The position numbers were made by a program, and so were the translations under genes. The notes under the pieces were generated by a model, which did not search any database, was not told the origin of the DNA, and saw only the letters and a program-made list of their open reading frames with translations. This document shows positions 32,981 to 42,404 of a stretch of DNA of 64,000 nt, one piece after another; within the stretch, counting starts at the first letter, position 1; the number at the start of each line of letters is the position of its first letter. The DNA comes from Pseudomonas frederiksbergensis (GTDB taxonomy: Bacteria; Pseudomonadota; Gammaproteobacteria; Pseudomonadales; Pseudomonadaceae). The DNA is taken from assembly GCF_001874645.1 (NCBI RefSeq), contig NZ_CP017886.1:5012501-5076500 (forward strand). The letters are read 5' to 3'.

Positions 32981-33397
32981 TTATTCTGGTATGACCGCAA
33001 TCACATCAATTTCCATCAGCCACTGCGGCTGCCCCAGTGCCGAGACCACCAGGCCGGTGGAGATCGGAAACACCCCTTTGAGCCACTTGCCGACTTCCTG
33101 ATAGACCGGCTCGCGATACCGCGGATCGATCAGGTAGGTGGTGGTTTTCACGATGTGGCTGAGGTCGCTGCCGGCTTCTTCCAGCAATTGTTTGACGTTG
33201 CGCATGGCTTGCTCGGTTTGCGCGCGAGCGTCACCCAGACCCACCAGGTTGCCTTCAAAATCGGTGCCGACCTGACCGCGAACATAAACGGTGTTGCCGG
33301 CCCGGACTGCCTGACACAGGTCATTGTCCAGGCTCTGGTTCGGGTAGGTTTCTTTGGTGTTGAACATGCGAATACGGGTATGGGTTGGCGTGGACAT
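32981..33397 (-). CDS. RidA family protein (reactive enamine/imine deaminase-like)
   Basis: A 138-residue YjgF/YER057c/UK114 protein (TVYVRGQVGTDFEGNLVGLGDARAQTEQAMRNVKQLLEEAGSDLSHIVKTTTYLID). The ATG at 33397 is the natural start, 51 bp after the oxidoreductase gene. RidA proteins clear reactive imines formed by amino-acid enzymes; next to a flavin monooxygenase and a deacylase this suggests handling of an unstable imine intermediate. Confidence 0.9.
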   Translation of the reverse strand: MSTPTHTRIRMFNTKETYPNQSLDNDLCQAVRAGNTVYVRGQVGTDFEGNLVGLGDARAQTEQAMRNVKQLLEEAGSDLSHIVKTTTYLIDPRYREPVYQEVGKWLKGVFPISTGLVVSALGQPQWLMEIDVIAVIPE

Positions 33398-33448
33398 TTC
33401 AAACTCCTGAAAAATCGGCCCGGCGCTGTTCAAGCGCCGGCTTGGGTA

Positions 33449-34758
33449 TCAAGCGCTGACGGGTGTCTTATGGGCGGCCGGGACGGTTTCAGCCTGGCGT
33501 TGCGCGGTATCCCGGTAGTCGAGGTACGAACGCTGGATGGCGATGTGGTCGGCCACATATTTGGCGTCGTGCCAAACACCCCAAATGAACGACGAGCCGC
33601 GACGCGACTGCCACGGCAGGCCGAGGAAATACACACCAGGCTCGCTCGAAACGCCGCGCTGGTGCTGCGGTTTACCGTTGTCGTCGAAGGCGTCGACCTT
33701 CAGCCAGCTGTAATCGGTGGCAAACCCGGTGGCCCAGATGATCGAGGTCACGCCGGCCTTGGCCAGGTCGAGCTCAAGAATCGGATGGGTCACACACTCC
33801 GGATCCGCGAAGGTATGGCGGGCTTCAGGTTCTTCCGGCAGGTCCAGGCCATTGCGCTCGATATAGGCGTCAGCCGCATTGAGCAGGGCCAGATAGTTCT
33901 CATCGCCGCGCGCCAGGTTGTCGGCAAGATTCGGTTGGAAGGTCGCCACGGCGCCCTTGAACGATTGCGTCAGCCCCACCAGTGTCATCCCGCGATGGGC
34001 AAGCCCGCGGAAGTCCACCGTACGGCCGCCATGCGCACCGCTCACGGCGATGGTGACGTGTTCGCGGCCTGGCTTCATGGCCGCTTGATCCCATTCGCCG
34101 AGCACGCCCAGCCACCAGCAGAAATCACGACCGCGATAGGCGCGAGGAGGGCGATCGTGCGCGCCAACCGAGAGGTAAACCTGCTTGCCGGCACGCTGCA
34201 ATTCATCGGCGATCTGCACCCCCGACGACCCGGCGCCGACGACCAGAACAGCGCCCTCGGGCAGTTGCGCCGGATTGCGGTAGTCGGCCGAGTGAATCTG
34301 CAGGAACGGCTGGTCTTTTGGAGCAATCGGCGGGATGACCGGACGCTGGAAAGGCCCGGTGGCGGCCACCACGCGGTTGGCCTCGATCACGCCTTCAGAG
34401 GTTTCAATGGTGAAACCCGGGCGGCCCACATTGCGTTCAACTTTCTTCACGTCCACACCGGTGCGGATGGGGGCGTTGAATTTCTTGGCATAGGCTTCGA
34501 AGTAGTCGGCTACCCGCTCTTTCGGGGCAAAGCCATCAGGGCTGAGATCGTCGAATTCAAGACCGGGGAAACGGTCGTGCCAGACCGGACCATTGGCCAC
34601 CAACGAATCCCAGCGTCCGGTGCGCCAGCGCTCGGCGATACGATTGCGCTCCAGCACCAGGTGCGGCACCCCGAGTTTGCTCAGGTGTTCACTCATGGCC
34701 ACCCCGCCTGACCGGCGCCGACAATCAGCGTGTCTGTTTTTATTTTTTCAATGGTCAT
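33449..34758 (-). pseudogene. Flavin monooxygenase, frameshifted near the N-terminus
   Basis: The first 19 residues (MTIEKIKTDTLIVGAGQAG, start 34758) carry the FAD-binding GxGxxG; the remaining 417 residues continue in another frame from AMSEHLSKLGVPHLVLERNRIAERWR to the stop at 33449 and include the second Rossmann motif VLVVGAGSSGVQIADEL. The switch falls at a run of four C on the plus strand (34702-34705): one extra G in the coding strand would restore GQAGVAMSEHL. The intact enzyme would be a flavin-containing monooxygenase heading the RidA-DUF1028-ArgE operon. Confidence 0.85.
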
Positions 34759-35215
34759 CTCTATGCCCTTCGAAGTTGGATTAGGGTCGGTTACGACCTG
34801 CCATTTCTTGGGCTCAAGACTAGGGATCACCCCGGTATCGGTAAAATATTATTAAGCTGGCATTTGAGTATAAATAACTGATGCAGAGCGTTTACGGGGG
34901 CCTCACGTCGGGCCGTGATGCTGTTCGGCGGACCCGCTGGCGTCAACCATATCCGTGAGGTTAGAGACCAGATTAAATCGGAGTTTTTTGAGATCGATAT
35001 GGTGCTGCCTCAAGCGCTCAGATGAACAAGAGGGTGGTTTCTTACCGCCCTCGACTCTAGTTGAACTTAGTCGATTGGGCGCTTCACTGTCGTTCCAATT
35101 TCTTTAGCTTTAGCCTTATAGGACGGGTCATTTAACTTGTGCGGTGAGGTTCAAGACGGTATCGACATTGATCGGGTAGACGCCTCGATTCGGGGGGCGT
35201 TGCGTTTCTATTGAT
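34759..35215. other. Intergenic tract with a possible glycosyltransferase relic
   Basis: 457 bp without a convincing gene. On the minus strand at about 35065-35145 a frame ends LNDPSYKAKAKEIGTTVKRP then ID, resembling the C-terminal tail of MGT-type glycosyltransferases, but it is closed upstream by a stop. Nothing else was recognised. Confidence 0.35.
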
Positions 35216-35599
35216 TCAGGTCGCTCTGAAGTTCCAGACAATCTCTACAATCCTGAACGCCATCACCACATAAAGCAGGCAAAGCACTATTTGCAGGCTC
35301 AGGTGGTAGCGTGTTTTGGCAAGTTTTCTCAGGCCATCGCACATGTTCAGCAGCATCAGTATGACCGCCAGTGCAATCAGGCCCCAGCCCGCGATCCAGT
35401 AGCCAAACAGGCCGAGAAACAGCGGCGACACGGTGTGAAGTGCGTCGGTGCCCGCGGCCAGCAGCAGGGCACACATCAGCAGATTTCTGAGGTTGTCGAA
35501 GACTTCCTTGCTGAAACCCTGATCCAGTAAACGGCCAAACTTCGTCAGTAGCGCGCATGGTGAGGCGTCCTGTTCATTAAACGTGTCTGTGCCGGGCAC
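35216..35599 (-). CDS. Small membrane protein, unknown
   Basis: A 127-residue protein with three hydrophobic segments (NLLMCALLLAAG..., LFGYWIAGWGLIALAVILMLLNM, LQIVLCLLYVVMAFRIVEIVW). It begins with GTG and lacks an obvious SD; a shorter form is possible. No family recognised. It is divergent from the DUF3087 gene. Confidence 0.6.
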   Translation of the reverse strand: MPGTDTFNEQDASPCALLTKFGRLLDQGFSKEVFDNLRNLLMCALLLAAGTDALHTVSPLFLGLFGYWIAGWGLIALAVILMLLNMCDGLRKLAKTRYHLSLQIVLCLLYVVMAFRIVEIVWNFRAT

Positions 35600-35656
35600 T
35601 ACGGGCGATAATGCCGCGCAATCCTGTAATCAACTTAGCAAAAGAGCGCTGCCGTG

Positions 35657-36184
35657 ATGTTCGAGATCAAGCCGTGGAACCCCGAAACCTATCGACAGCA
35701 GACGCGCCGCAGCACCGTGATCATCGCCGTGACGTTCATTCTGCTGGCGATGACGCTGTCCGGCCTGGCCGTCATGCTGTTCGGCGAACCCGGTGGCGAC
35801 AACTTTCGCTTCAACCTGGGCGGTGTCATTGCCGCCGTCATCGTTAGCGCGGCGCTGATGAAAATCAAATGCTGGTCGCAGCCGTGGATGGCGGCGGCAG
35901 TGTACGGGTGGCAACTCAAGCGTAGCCTGATGAGCGTCACCAACGTCATGCATCGAGTCACCGATGCGGTGCAGGCCGGCGACCCGAGCGCGATGAAGCT
36001 GCTGCGCTTTTATCACCTGGGGCTCACGCAAATGCACCAGCTGGACGGCAACACCAGCAGCCTCAGCCAAATGATTCGCGAGATCGATCAGCACAAGGCG
36101 AGCATGGAAGCGCTGGGGATCGAGACTGAGCAGAGTCAGTTGAATCCTGAATGGCTGGCGGCGGTGAAGGCGAAGGAGGCATGA
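35657..36184 (+). CDS. DUF3087 family membrane protein
   Basis: A 175-residue protein with two N-terminal membrane helices (STVIIAVTFILLAMTLSGLAVMLF; NLGGVIAAVIVSAALMKIK) and a cytoplasmic helical domain. FEIKPWNPETYRQQTRRST and KLLRFYHLGLTQMHQLDGN match DUF3087. A GTG codon stands directly before the chosen ATG. The function is unknown. Confidence 0.82.
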   Translation: MFEIKPWNPETYRQQTRRSTVIIAVTFILLAMTLSGLAVMLFGEPGGDNFRFNLGGVIAAVIVSAALMKIKCWSQPWMAAAVYGWQLKRSLMSVTNVMHRVTDAVQAGDPSAMKLLRFYHLGLTQMHQLDGNTSSLSQMIREIDQHKASMEALGIETEQSQLNPEWLAAVKAKEA

Positions 36185-36189
36185 GTTCG

Positions 36190-36870
36190 ATGTTCACGAT
36201 TACCCATTTTGAAACCCCGTGCTCCGAGCACATCAATGACCAGATTCTCCAGATGGTCGTCGACTATCTGACCGATATCAGCACGGTGGCGATTGCGCCG
36301 AGCAACCTCCTGTTCAACGTGTATCAATATGCAATCGGCTACGAGGTTCATCTCTATCTGCAAGCGCTCGGCGGGTCTAAAGGGATTGCCGTCGAATTGA
36401 TCGTAGCGATGGATGATGAGGATCCTTCGAAGGTCATCGGCTTTTTGCTGTATCTGCCGGTCAAGGGCGATCCCGAGGCGTGCGGTGTGGCCTATATGGC
36501 GGTGCACGCCAGCCATCGGCGCCGGGGCGTCGCCCGTGCGATGGTGCAAGAGATGGTCGGTCGATACCCGCATGGCGAGCTGACATGCGCCGTTGGCAAG
36601 GTGGCCTGTTTCGAAGCGCTGGGGTTTCAGGTGCTGGGTGCGCGGGGTCCGCAGGTGTTGATGAATACTCGTGACCGCAGCACTGACGGCTTGATGGGTG
36701 TGCTGGATACCGCGCCGATCTACAGCTCGACAGAAGTGCGGCAGATCCATACGTATCTGCTGCAAAGACACGGGAAGAGGGCGATGCTCGATGCCGAAAA
36801 ACAGCGTGACCGGCATCTCGACCAGATGACGGCCAAAGCCAGGGCGTTTGTGCAGGAGCGACTTGGGTAG
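36190..36870 (+). CDS. GNAT-family N-acetyltransferase
   Basis: A 226-residue protein. Residues ~100-160 hold the acetyl-CoA fold: GVAYMAVHASHRRRGVARAMVQEMV, with the V-HASHRRRGVA version of the Q/RxxGxG/A loop. ATG at 36190 is chosen since AAGGAGG lies 10 nt upstream; the ATG at 36181 is too close to it. The substrate is unknown. Confidence 0.8.
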   Translation: MFTITHFETPCSEHINDQILQMVVDYLTDISTVAIAPSNLLFNVYQYAIGYEVHLYLQALGGSKGIAVELIVAMDDEDPSKVIGFLLYLPVKGDPEACGVAYMAVHASHRRRGVARAMVQEMVGRYPHGELTCAVGKVACFEALGFQVLGARGPQVLMNTRDRSTDGLMGVLDTAPIYSSTEVRQIHTYLLQRHGKRAMLDAEKQRDRHLDQMTAKARAFVQERLG

Positions 36871-36968
36871 GCGGCGGTGCAAGCTACCCGGCCTGATGCC
36901 AGTCAGTTAAGAGAATGCACCGCACTTCGATGCAAACCGGAGACTTTCGGCGCATGCAGGATCGCCAG

Positions 36969-37048
36969 GATCGCAGCCTGCGGCAGCTCCTACGGATTTT
37001 CGTACGGATTTGACTGGTCGGGGTAGGAGCTGCCGCAGGCTGCGATCT
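36969..37048. repeat. REPIN (paired REP sequences)
   Basis: Two 25-bp REP arms in inverted orientation (36969-36993 and 37024-37048), identical as reverse complements, with core CAGCCTGCGGCAGCTCCTAC. The 30-bp centre completes a REPIN between the GNAT and LysR genes. Confidence 0.9.
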
Positions 37049-37100
37049 TTTGGGGGGCAATCAACCCTCCAGATTTCGATCCCTGTCTGATTTTTGCGCG

Positions 37101-37988
37101 TCAGGACACCGATTGCTGAGCAAACCATTCCAATATGGCGGGTCGGGCCGGATGCAGGGCGCTGGTGGGTTGTAGCCACAAGGTGTAGGCACCAGAGGTT
37201 TTCAAGGCGGGGCCGAAGGGAATGATCAAATCACCGCGGTTGATCAATTCTTGCGCGAGCGTTCGGTCGGTCATGGCAATGCCCAGGCCTCGGGCGGCGG
37301 CATCAAGGGCCAGTTCGTCCAGATTGAAGGTGATGTGTTTGCAGTCTTTGGGCAGTTCCAGGTTTTGTGCTTTCAACCAGGCTGTCCATTCCTGTTGACC
37401 CGTTGAACCATGGATCAGCGGGTACCCGCAGAGCTCGTCCACTGCTGCCGGTGGTGGTTTTCCATTGACTGAAGCCGGCGCGCAGACGGGTACCAGAAAC
37501 TCTTCGAACAGGACGTGGTAGGCCTGATCGGCTGGCGGCGTTTGCAGGTAGAGGATGCAGGCATCGCACTCTCCGGAGGGGTCAACGCGTTCGGTGGCGA
37601 CGGTTTCTATCGACAGGGCCAGGTCGGGGTTGCGTGCATAAAAGTCGGTCAGCCGAGGCAGCAACCAATGCACGGCGAGCGACACGTGGATGCGTATGCG
37701 AAAGGGTGTGGCCCGGGGCGCCAGGCGTTTTTCGAGGGCCTGCAATTCGCCGATCATCCTGAGCGTGGTTTCAAGGACTTCCTTGCCCTCGGCGGTCAGC
37801 GTGACGCTTCGACTGTTGCGAACCAAAAGCGCTACGCCGTAGTGATTCTCCAGTTGTTGAATTTTTCGGCTGACCGCGCTTTGGGTCAGGCATAACGTTG
37901 CTGCCGCTTCAGTGAAGTTGCTTGATTCAGCCACTTCGGCAAATGCTTGAAGGGCCTGCAATGAGGGCACGCGAAAGATTTTATCCAT
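37101..37988 (-). CDS. LysR-family regulator (GcvA-like)
   Basis: A 295-residue LTTR with HTH VPSLQALQAFAEVAESSNFTEAAATLCLTQSAVSRKIQQLENHYG and a substrate-binding domain whose ...FEEFLVPVCAP... GYPLIHG pattern is GcvA-like. It has no divergent partner nearby (next upstream gene is on the same strand 142 bp away), so the target is not evident. Confidence 0.9.
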   Translation of the reverse strand: MDKIFRVPSLQALQAFAEVAESSNFTEAAATLCLTQSAVSRKIQQLENHYGVALLVRNSRSVTLTAEGKEVLETTLRMIGELQALEKRLAPRATPFRIRIHVSLAVHWLLPRLTDFYARNPDLALSIETVATERVDPSGECDACILYLQTPPADQAYHVLFEEFLVPVCAPASVNGKPPPAAVDELCGYPLIHGSTGQQEWTAWLKAQNLELPKDCKHITFNLDELALDAAARGLGIAMTDRTLAQELINRGDLIIPFGPALKTSGAYTLWLQPTSALHPARPAILEWFAQQSVS

Positions 37989-38130
37989 GTGAAAACAGAA
38001 TAGATGAATGCGTGGGTAACGTTGGGTTGCGCATCGAGATTCCCATGGATTCTGGTTCTGGCGGTCGGACTGAACGCATGTGCCCATGCTAATTGTTCAT
38101 GGACACAGCGTTCAACAAGGTCCGTAGCGG

Positions 38131-39072
38131 CTAATCAGCCAGTCTGAACACCAGCGCTTTCAGGCCGCTTTCGGCATCGATATCGGGAAATTCCGGTGGG
38201 TTTTCCAGGCGTTGTTCGAAACGCAGGCTCGGGGCTTCGCGGGTAACGCCGTCGATGAGAAAGTCCGAGCCCAGGGCCGGGTCATTCATGCAGGCCAGTA
38301 CGACGCCATGGCTGCTGAGCAGTTCCGGCAGGCGGCGTAATACGCGCTGGTAGTCCTTGGTCAGTAGAAAGCTGCCTTTCTGGAAAGAGGGCGGGTCGAT
38401 GATCACCAGGTCGTAAGGGCCACTGTTGATGACCTTGCCCCAGGACTTGAACAGGTCATGGCCGAGAAAGCTCACCTTGCTCACGTCGTGTCCATTCAGT
38501 CGATGATTGTCGCGCCCGCGGCTCAGGGCCCCGCGGGACATGTCCAGGTTGACCACATGCTCCGCGCCGCCCTCGATGGCGGCGACTGAAAACCCGCAGG
38601 TATAGGCGAACAGGTTCAAGACGCGTTTGCCGTAAGCATTGGCGCGCACCCAATTACGGCCGTAGCGCATGTCGAGAAACAGGCCGCTGTTCTGCTTCTT
38701 GCCCAGGTCCACGCGATAACGCAGTCCGCCCTCGGTGATCGTCCATTCCTCGATCGTTTCCCCCAGCAACCACTCTGTGGTGCTTTGCGGCAGGTAGCGG
38801 TGTTGCAGCAGTAGCGTATGCGCGGCGGACTTTTCCCACGCAGGCGATTGCGTGATCTCCATCAGCAGTTGCTTCAATGCCTCCAGTTGCGCCGGGTCAG
38901 GTTCCTTGAACAGCGAGACCAGTACCACGCCCTGCATCCAGTCAACGGTCAGTTGTTCCAGCCCCGGCCAGCATCGGCCCCGGCCATGGAACACGCGGCG
39001 GGTTTCTTCGGGTACAGCGGCCAGAGCCGTCAGTAAAGAGTGGCGGAGGGTGGCGAGGGCGTCAGGGTTCAT
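38131..39072 (-). CDS. Class I SAM-dependent methyltransferase (RlmI-like domain)
   Basis: A 313-residue methyltransferase. SAM-binding motif I is VLNLFAYTCGFSVAAIEGGAEHVVNLDMS and motif IV is YDLVIIDPPSFQKGSF. These match the catalytic domain of rRNA 5-methylcytosine-type enzymes such as RlmI/RlmK, but the N-terminal PUA domain of RlmI is missing. A role in RNA methylation is inferred. Confidence 0.83.
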   Translation of the reverse strand: MNPDALATLRHSLLTALAAVPEETRRVFHGRGRCWPGLEQLTVDWMQGVVLVSLFKEPDPAQLEALKQLLMEITQSPAWEKSAAHTLLLQHRYLPQSTTEWLLGETIEEWTITEGGLRYRVDLGKKQNSGLFLDMRYGRNWVRANAYGKRVLNLFAYTCGFSVAAIEGGAEHVVNLDMSRGALSRGRDNHRLNGHDVSKVSFLGHDLFKSWGKVINSGPYDLVIIDPPSFQKGSFLLTKDYQRVLRRLPELLSSHGVVLACMNDPALGSDFLIDGVTREAPSLRFEQRLENPPEFPDIDAESGLKALVFRLAD

Positions 39073-39269
39073 CGGGCAGGGCCGGCAATGTGAAGGGGCG
39101 GCATTTTAACCACAATTGTGGCGCCAGGGGTTCTGCGAGGCAAAAGGGGATTTCGCAGGCAAGCCGCCGTCAAAGCATTTGCACAAGCACAGGTCCAGAT
39201 CAACAATGTACCGGCAGTCAGGCAGCGAGGTTTTCACCCGGTCATGTCGTCAGTCGATACGGAGCGCTC

Positions 39270-39830
39270 ATGAATGATCGTTACACCCGCACGGCGATTT
39301 GCCTGCACTGGCTCATAGCCCTCGGGCTGATCGGCACCTTCGCGCTCGGCTACTACATGCCTGAGCTTGCGCTTTCACCGACCAAGCTGAAGCTGTACTC
39401 ATGGCACAAGTGGGCCGGGGTGACCTTGTTTTTCCTGGTGCTGATACGGCTCGGCTGGCGCCTGAGCCATCCCGTTCCACCTTTGCCGCCGACAGTGCCG
39501 GCCGCGATGAGGTTCGCATCCCATGTTTCGCATGGGGTGATGTACGCACTGATGCTCGCGATTCCGCTCAGCGGCTGGCTGATGAGCTCGGCAAAAGGCT
39601 TTCAGACGGCATGGTTGGGTGTCTTGCCGCTGCCGGACCTGCTGCCCAAGGATGCGTTGTTGGGCGACCGTCTCAGCGATGTGCACAAGGTCCTCAACTA
39701 CACGTTGCTGGTGCTGGTGATCGTCCATACGTGCGCGGCGCTCAAGCACCACTTCATTGATCGCGACGACGTGCTGACGCGCATACTGCCGTTAAAGCGC
39801 CAGCCTGACCCACGGCATCTCAAACCATGA
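39270..39830 (+). CDS. Cytochrome b561 family protein
   Basis: A 186-residue membrane protein with four helices and haem-ligand histidines (ICLHWLIALGLI, SWHKWAGV, ASHVSHGVMYALML, VHKVLNYTLLVLVIVHTCAALKHHF), the CybB-type layout. It moves electrons from quinol to periplasmic acceptors, including superoxide. It is followed 25 bp later by a YceI gene, a common pairing. Confidence 0.9.
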   Translation: MNDRYTRTAICLHWLIALGLIGTFALGYYMPELALSPTKLKLYSWHKWAGVTLFFLVLIRLGWRLSHPVPPLPPTVPAAMRFASHVSHGVMYALMLAIPLSGWLMSSAKGFQTAWLGVLPLPDLLPKDALLGDRLSDVHKVLNYTLLVLVIVHTCAALKHHFIDRDDVLTRILPLKRQPDPRHLKP

Positions 39831-39855
39831 AGCAGACCACTGACCGGATAATCCC

Positions 39856-40428
39856 ATGGCCCGTCGATTTCCACGCTCCGTCATCTTGGCTGCAGTCCTT
39901 GCATTCGGTATCACGGCAGCTGCCCAGGCCGTCGAATACAAGCGTGTGAACGCGAGCGCCAGCCAGATCAGCTTCACCTATAACCAGATGGGGGCAAGGG
40001 TGTACGGCACGTTCGGCAAGTTCGAGGCCACCATCGATTTCAACTCGGCGAACCCCTCGGCGGCCCGCGCCGCACTGACCATCCAGCTCGATAGCATCGA
40101 TGCCGGTAACAGCGATGCCAACAGTGAGTTGCAAAAGGCCGCCTGGTTCAACACGGCGGCCTATCCGGAGGCAAAGTTTGTATCGAGCAGCGTGACGGCG
40201 CTCGGCAACAATCGCTACGAGGTCACTGGCACGCTCACGCTCAAGGGCATTACCCGCGAGGTCGGTGCACAAATCACTTTGAAACCGCAGAGCGCCATCG
40301 GCGTATTCGATGGCGAGTTCATTCTCAAACGCGGCGACTTCAAGATCGGTGAGGGCGAATGGGCCGATTACGGGGTTATCTCCAACGAGATCAACATCAA
40401 GTTTCGAGTGGTTGCCCCCGAGCAGTGA
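39856..40428 (+). CDS. YceI family periplasmic protein
   Basis: A 190-residue protein with a Sec signal peptide (SVILAAVLAFGITAAAQA, cut near residue 24), followed by the lipocalin-like YceI barrel (YKRVNASASQISFTYNQMGARVYGTFGKFEATIDF...LQKAAWFNTAAYPEAKF...GTLTLKGITREV). The family binds isoprenoid quinones or similar lipids. It probably forms an operon with the cytochrome b561 gene. Confidence 0.92.
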   Translation: MARRFPRSVILAAVLAFGITAAAQAVEYKRVNASASQISFTYNQMGARVYGTFGKFEATIDFNSANPSAARAALTIQLDSIDAGNSDANSELQKAAWFNTAAYPEAKFVSSSVTALGNNRYEVTGTLTLKGITREVGAQITLKPQSAIGVFDGEFILKRGDFKIGEGEWADYGVISNEINIKFRVVAPEQ

Positions 40429-40471
40429 TGCAAGCCGCTTCATCCATAAAAAACGGTTTGAAGTTTTCAAC

Positions 40472-40957
40472 TCACTGCTTGTAACCGATCTGTCGTAACA
40501 GGTTCTTGCGCCACCGGATGTCTTCGTCGCCTTCAATGCCCTTGGCACAGAAGCCATCCACCACGCCAAGGATCGCTCGCCCCTGATCCGTTTCAGCGAG
40601 AATCACTTCGGTCGGGTTGGCAGTTGCGCAAAAGATATGACACACCTCTGGCACCATTTTGAGGGTGTTCAACACGTTCAGCGGATAGAAACCGTCGCCG
40701 AGAAAAATGATGAAGCTATGGCCGGCGGCAATGGCTTGCGCATTTTTTTGGGCCAGTTCGATCATCGCGGTGTCGGTGCCTGACCACCGCACCAGGCATT
40801 TGCCGGAGGCTTCGCAAAAGGCCACGCCAAACGTGATACCTGGCACGGCATTGACCAGGGCTTCGTGAATGTCTTCGACGGACTTGATGAAGTGCGCCTG
40901 ACCAAAAATGAAGTTTGTCGCTTCCGGTTTATCGATGTTCAACGTGATGAGTTGCAT
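40472..40957 (-). CDS. Adenosine-specific kinase family protein (PF04008-like)
   Basis: A 161-residue protein matching the small family described as adenosine-specific kinase: MQLITLNIDKPEATNFIFGQAHFIKSVEDIHEALV, FGVAFCEASGKCLVRWSGTD, GHSFIIFLGDGFYPLNVLN and VCHIFCATANPTEVI. The biological role is poorly known. Single-gene unit, convergent with yceI. Confidence 0.85.
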   Translation of the reverse strand: MQLITLNIDKPEATNFIFGQAHFIKSVEDIHEALVNAVPGITFGVAFCEASGKCLVRWSGTDTAMIELAQKNAQAIAAGHSFIIFLGDGFYPLNVLNTLKMVPEVCHIFCATANPTEVILAETDQGRAILGVVDGFCAKGIEGDEDIRWRKNLLRQIGYKQ

Positions 40958-41123
40958 CTCAAACGTCTCCTGTCGCGAGGGTGCTGCCAGCGTCTGGCAA
41001 CAGACCAAGCATAGCTACTCATTGGACAGGGTTGCGTCCATTGATTGCTCCCGGACGATGGGGCTGTACACTGGCCGCGGCCTACACGACTGCCCCTTTA
41101 CCCCCTCAAGCAAGAGATCCCCC

Positions 41124-41504
41124 ATGGCAAACCACGACCTCACCTTCCTCCCCGACCCTGACCTGGAATCCATCTCCTCTGACGTCGCCGGTTTTGGCGG
41201 CCTGCTGGTCTCCACTCAGATCCCTACCCGCGTCGACGGCAGCCTGGAACTGGGCGGCATTGTTGAGCAGAGCGAGTGCACTCTGCAGGCGCTCAAGGTA
41301 GCGCTGGAGCGTGCCGGCAGTTCCATGGACCGGGTCCTGCATCTGACCATCTACCTCACCGACATGGCCGACCGCGCCGCCTTCAACGAGGTCTACCAGC
41401 GCTTCTTCGCCAAGCCCTGGCCGGTTCGCGCCGCCGTTGGTGTAGCCGCCCTGGCGGTCGAAGGCATGCGCGTGGAAGTCACTGCGATGGCGGCCAAGGG
41501 CTGA
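41124..41504 (+). CDS. RidA family protein
   Basis: A 126-residue YjgF/RidA-like protein (VAGFGGLLVSTQIPTRVDGSLELGGIVEQSECTLQALKVALERAGSSMDRVLHLTIYLTDMADRAAFNEVYQRFF). It is the second RidA-like gene of the window and is only distantly similar to that at 32981. ATG at 41124 with AAGAGATC upstream. Confidence 0.9.
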   Translation: MANHDLTFLPDPDLESISSDVAGFGGLLVSTQIPTRVDGSLELGGIVEQSECTLQALKVALERAGSSMDRVLHLTIYLTDMADRAAFNEVYQRFFAKPWPVRAAVGVAALAVEGMRVEVTAMAAKG

Positions 41505-41558
41505 GTCCGCGGGGATTATCCCGTGAGCTTACCCCGTGAGCTTATCCGGCGGCCCCGC

Positions 41559-42260
41559 TCAGCGAGCGGCGGTCACCGGGTGTGGCCGGCAGTTGAGGTA
41601 GGCCGAGGATTTCAGCCAGTGCTGGTCGGGATACCAGGAAAACATGAACTGGCCGTCTTTGAGTGTATCGATCACCTGTCGCGCCACTTGCGGCCGCACT
41701 GCCGGGCAACCCTGGCTGCGGCCGATGCGGCCCTGGCGTTCACTCCATAAGGGATTCACGTAGTCGGCCGCGTGAATCACGATGTCGCGATCACGTGCGC
41801 GGTCATTGAAGCCCGGCTCCAGACCGTCCATGCGCAGTGAGTAGCCGTGGCTGCCCTGATAGCTTTCCTGGGTGCGAAACAGCCCCAGGCTGGACTGATA
41901 GCTACCGACGCGATTGGAGAACTGCGTCGCGAAATTTTCCCCGGATTTTTGCCCGTGGGCGACCAGGTCGCGTAGTACCAGGGACTTTTTGCGCAGATCG
42001 AAAATCCACAGACGACGTGCCGTGGACGGTTGCGAATAGTCGATAACGGCCAGGCGTTCGGCGTGTCTGGCGCCACTGTTGATGGCGCATTGCATGGCGT
42101 TCAGGGCACTTTGTAGCGCGTGGGGATTGAGTTCCGGAGCGGCGTGCGCGAGGCTGTTATACAACGCTTGATTGTTGTGGGTACTGGCAGCGAGCGCCGG
42201 ACTGCAAATCGCGCACAGAGTCGTTGCTGCCAAACAGAGTCGGCGCACAAAGGTCAGCAT
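41559..42260 (-). CDS. Murein L,D-transpeptidase catalytic-domain protein
   Basis: A 233-residue exported protein: signal peptide (RLCLAATTLCAICSPALAAS), then a YkuD-related domain with the catalytic-type motif RIGRSQGCPAVRPQVA near residue 180 and HGYSLRMDGLEPGFNDRARDRDIVIHAADYV before it. It acts on peptidoglycan in the periplasm. Divergent from a second L,D-transpeptidase at 42405. Confidence 0.87.
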   Translation of the reverse strand: MLTFVRRLCLAATTLCAICSPALAASTHNNQALYNSLAHAAPELNPHALQSALNAMQCAINSGARHAERLAVIDYSQPSTARRLWIFDLRKKSLVLRDLVAHGQKSGENFATQFSNRVGSYQSSLGLFRTQESYQGSHGYSLRMDGLEPGFNDRARDRDIVIHAADYVNPLWSERQGRIGRSQGCPAVRPQVARQVIDTLKDGQFMFSWYPDQHWLKSSAYLNCRPHPVTAAR

Positions 42261-42404
42261 GCGTAGAGAGTCCCCTTGTTATTGTTGGCTCCCGACGTCC
42301 TGTCATTTCCCCGGCAGGCCTGTTTATACGCTGGCCTTATTGCTTGCCGCACCGACTGCAGAGGTTGACCGTCTACGTGACGGCCATGGAGTGGAGTAAA
42401 GCAG

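Noticed and set aside
32939..34711. 590-codon open frame on the plus strand
   Set aside because: It is antisense to the monooxygenase and RidA genes, whose FAD and RidA motifs are clear; long antisense frames are common in GC-rich DNA.
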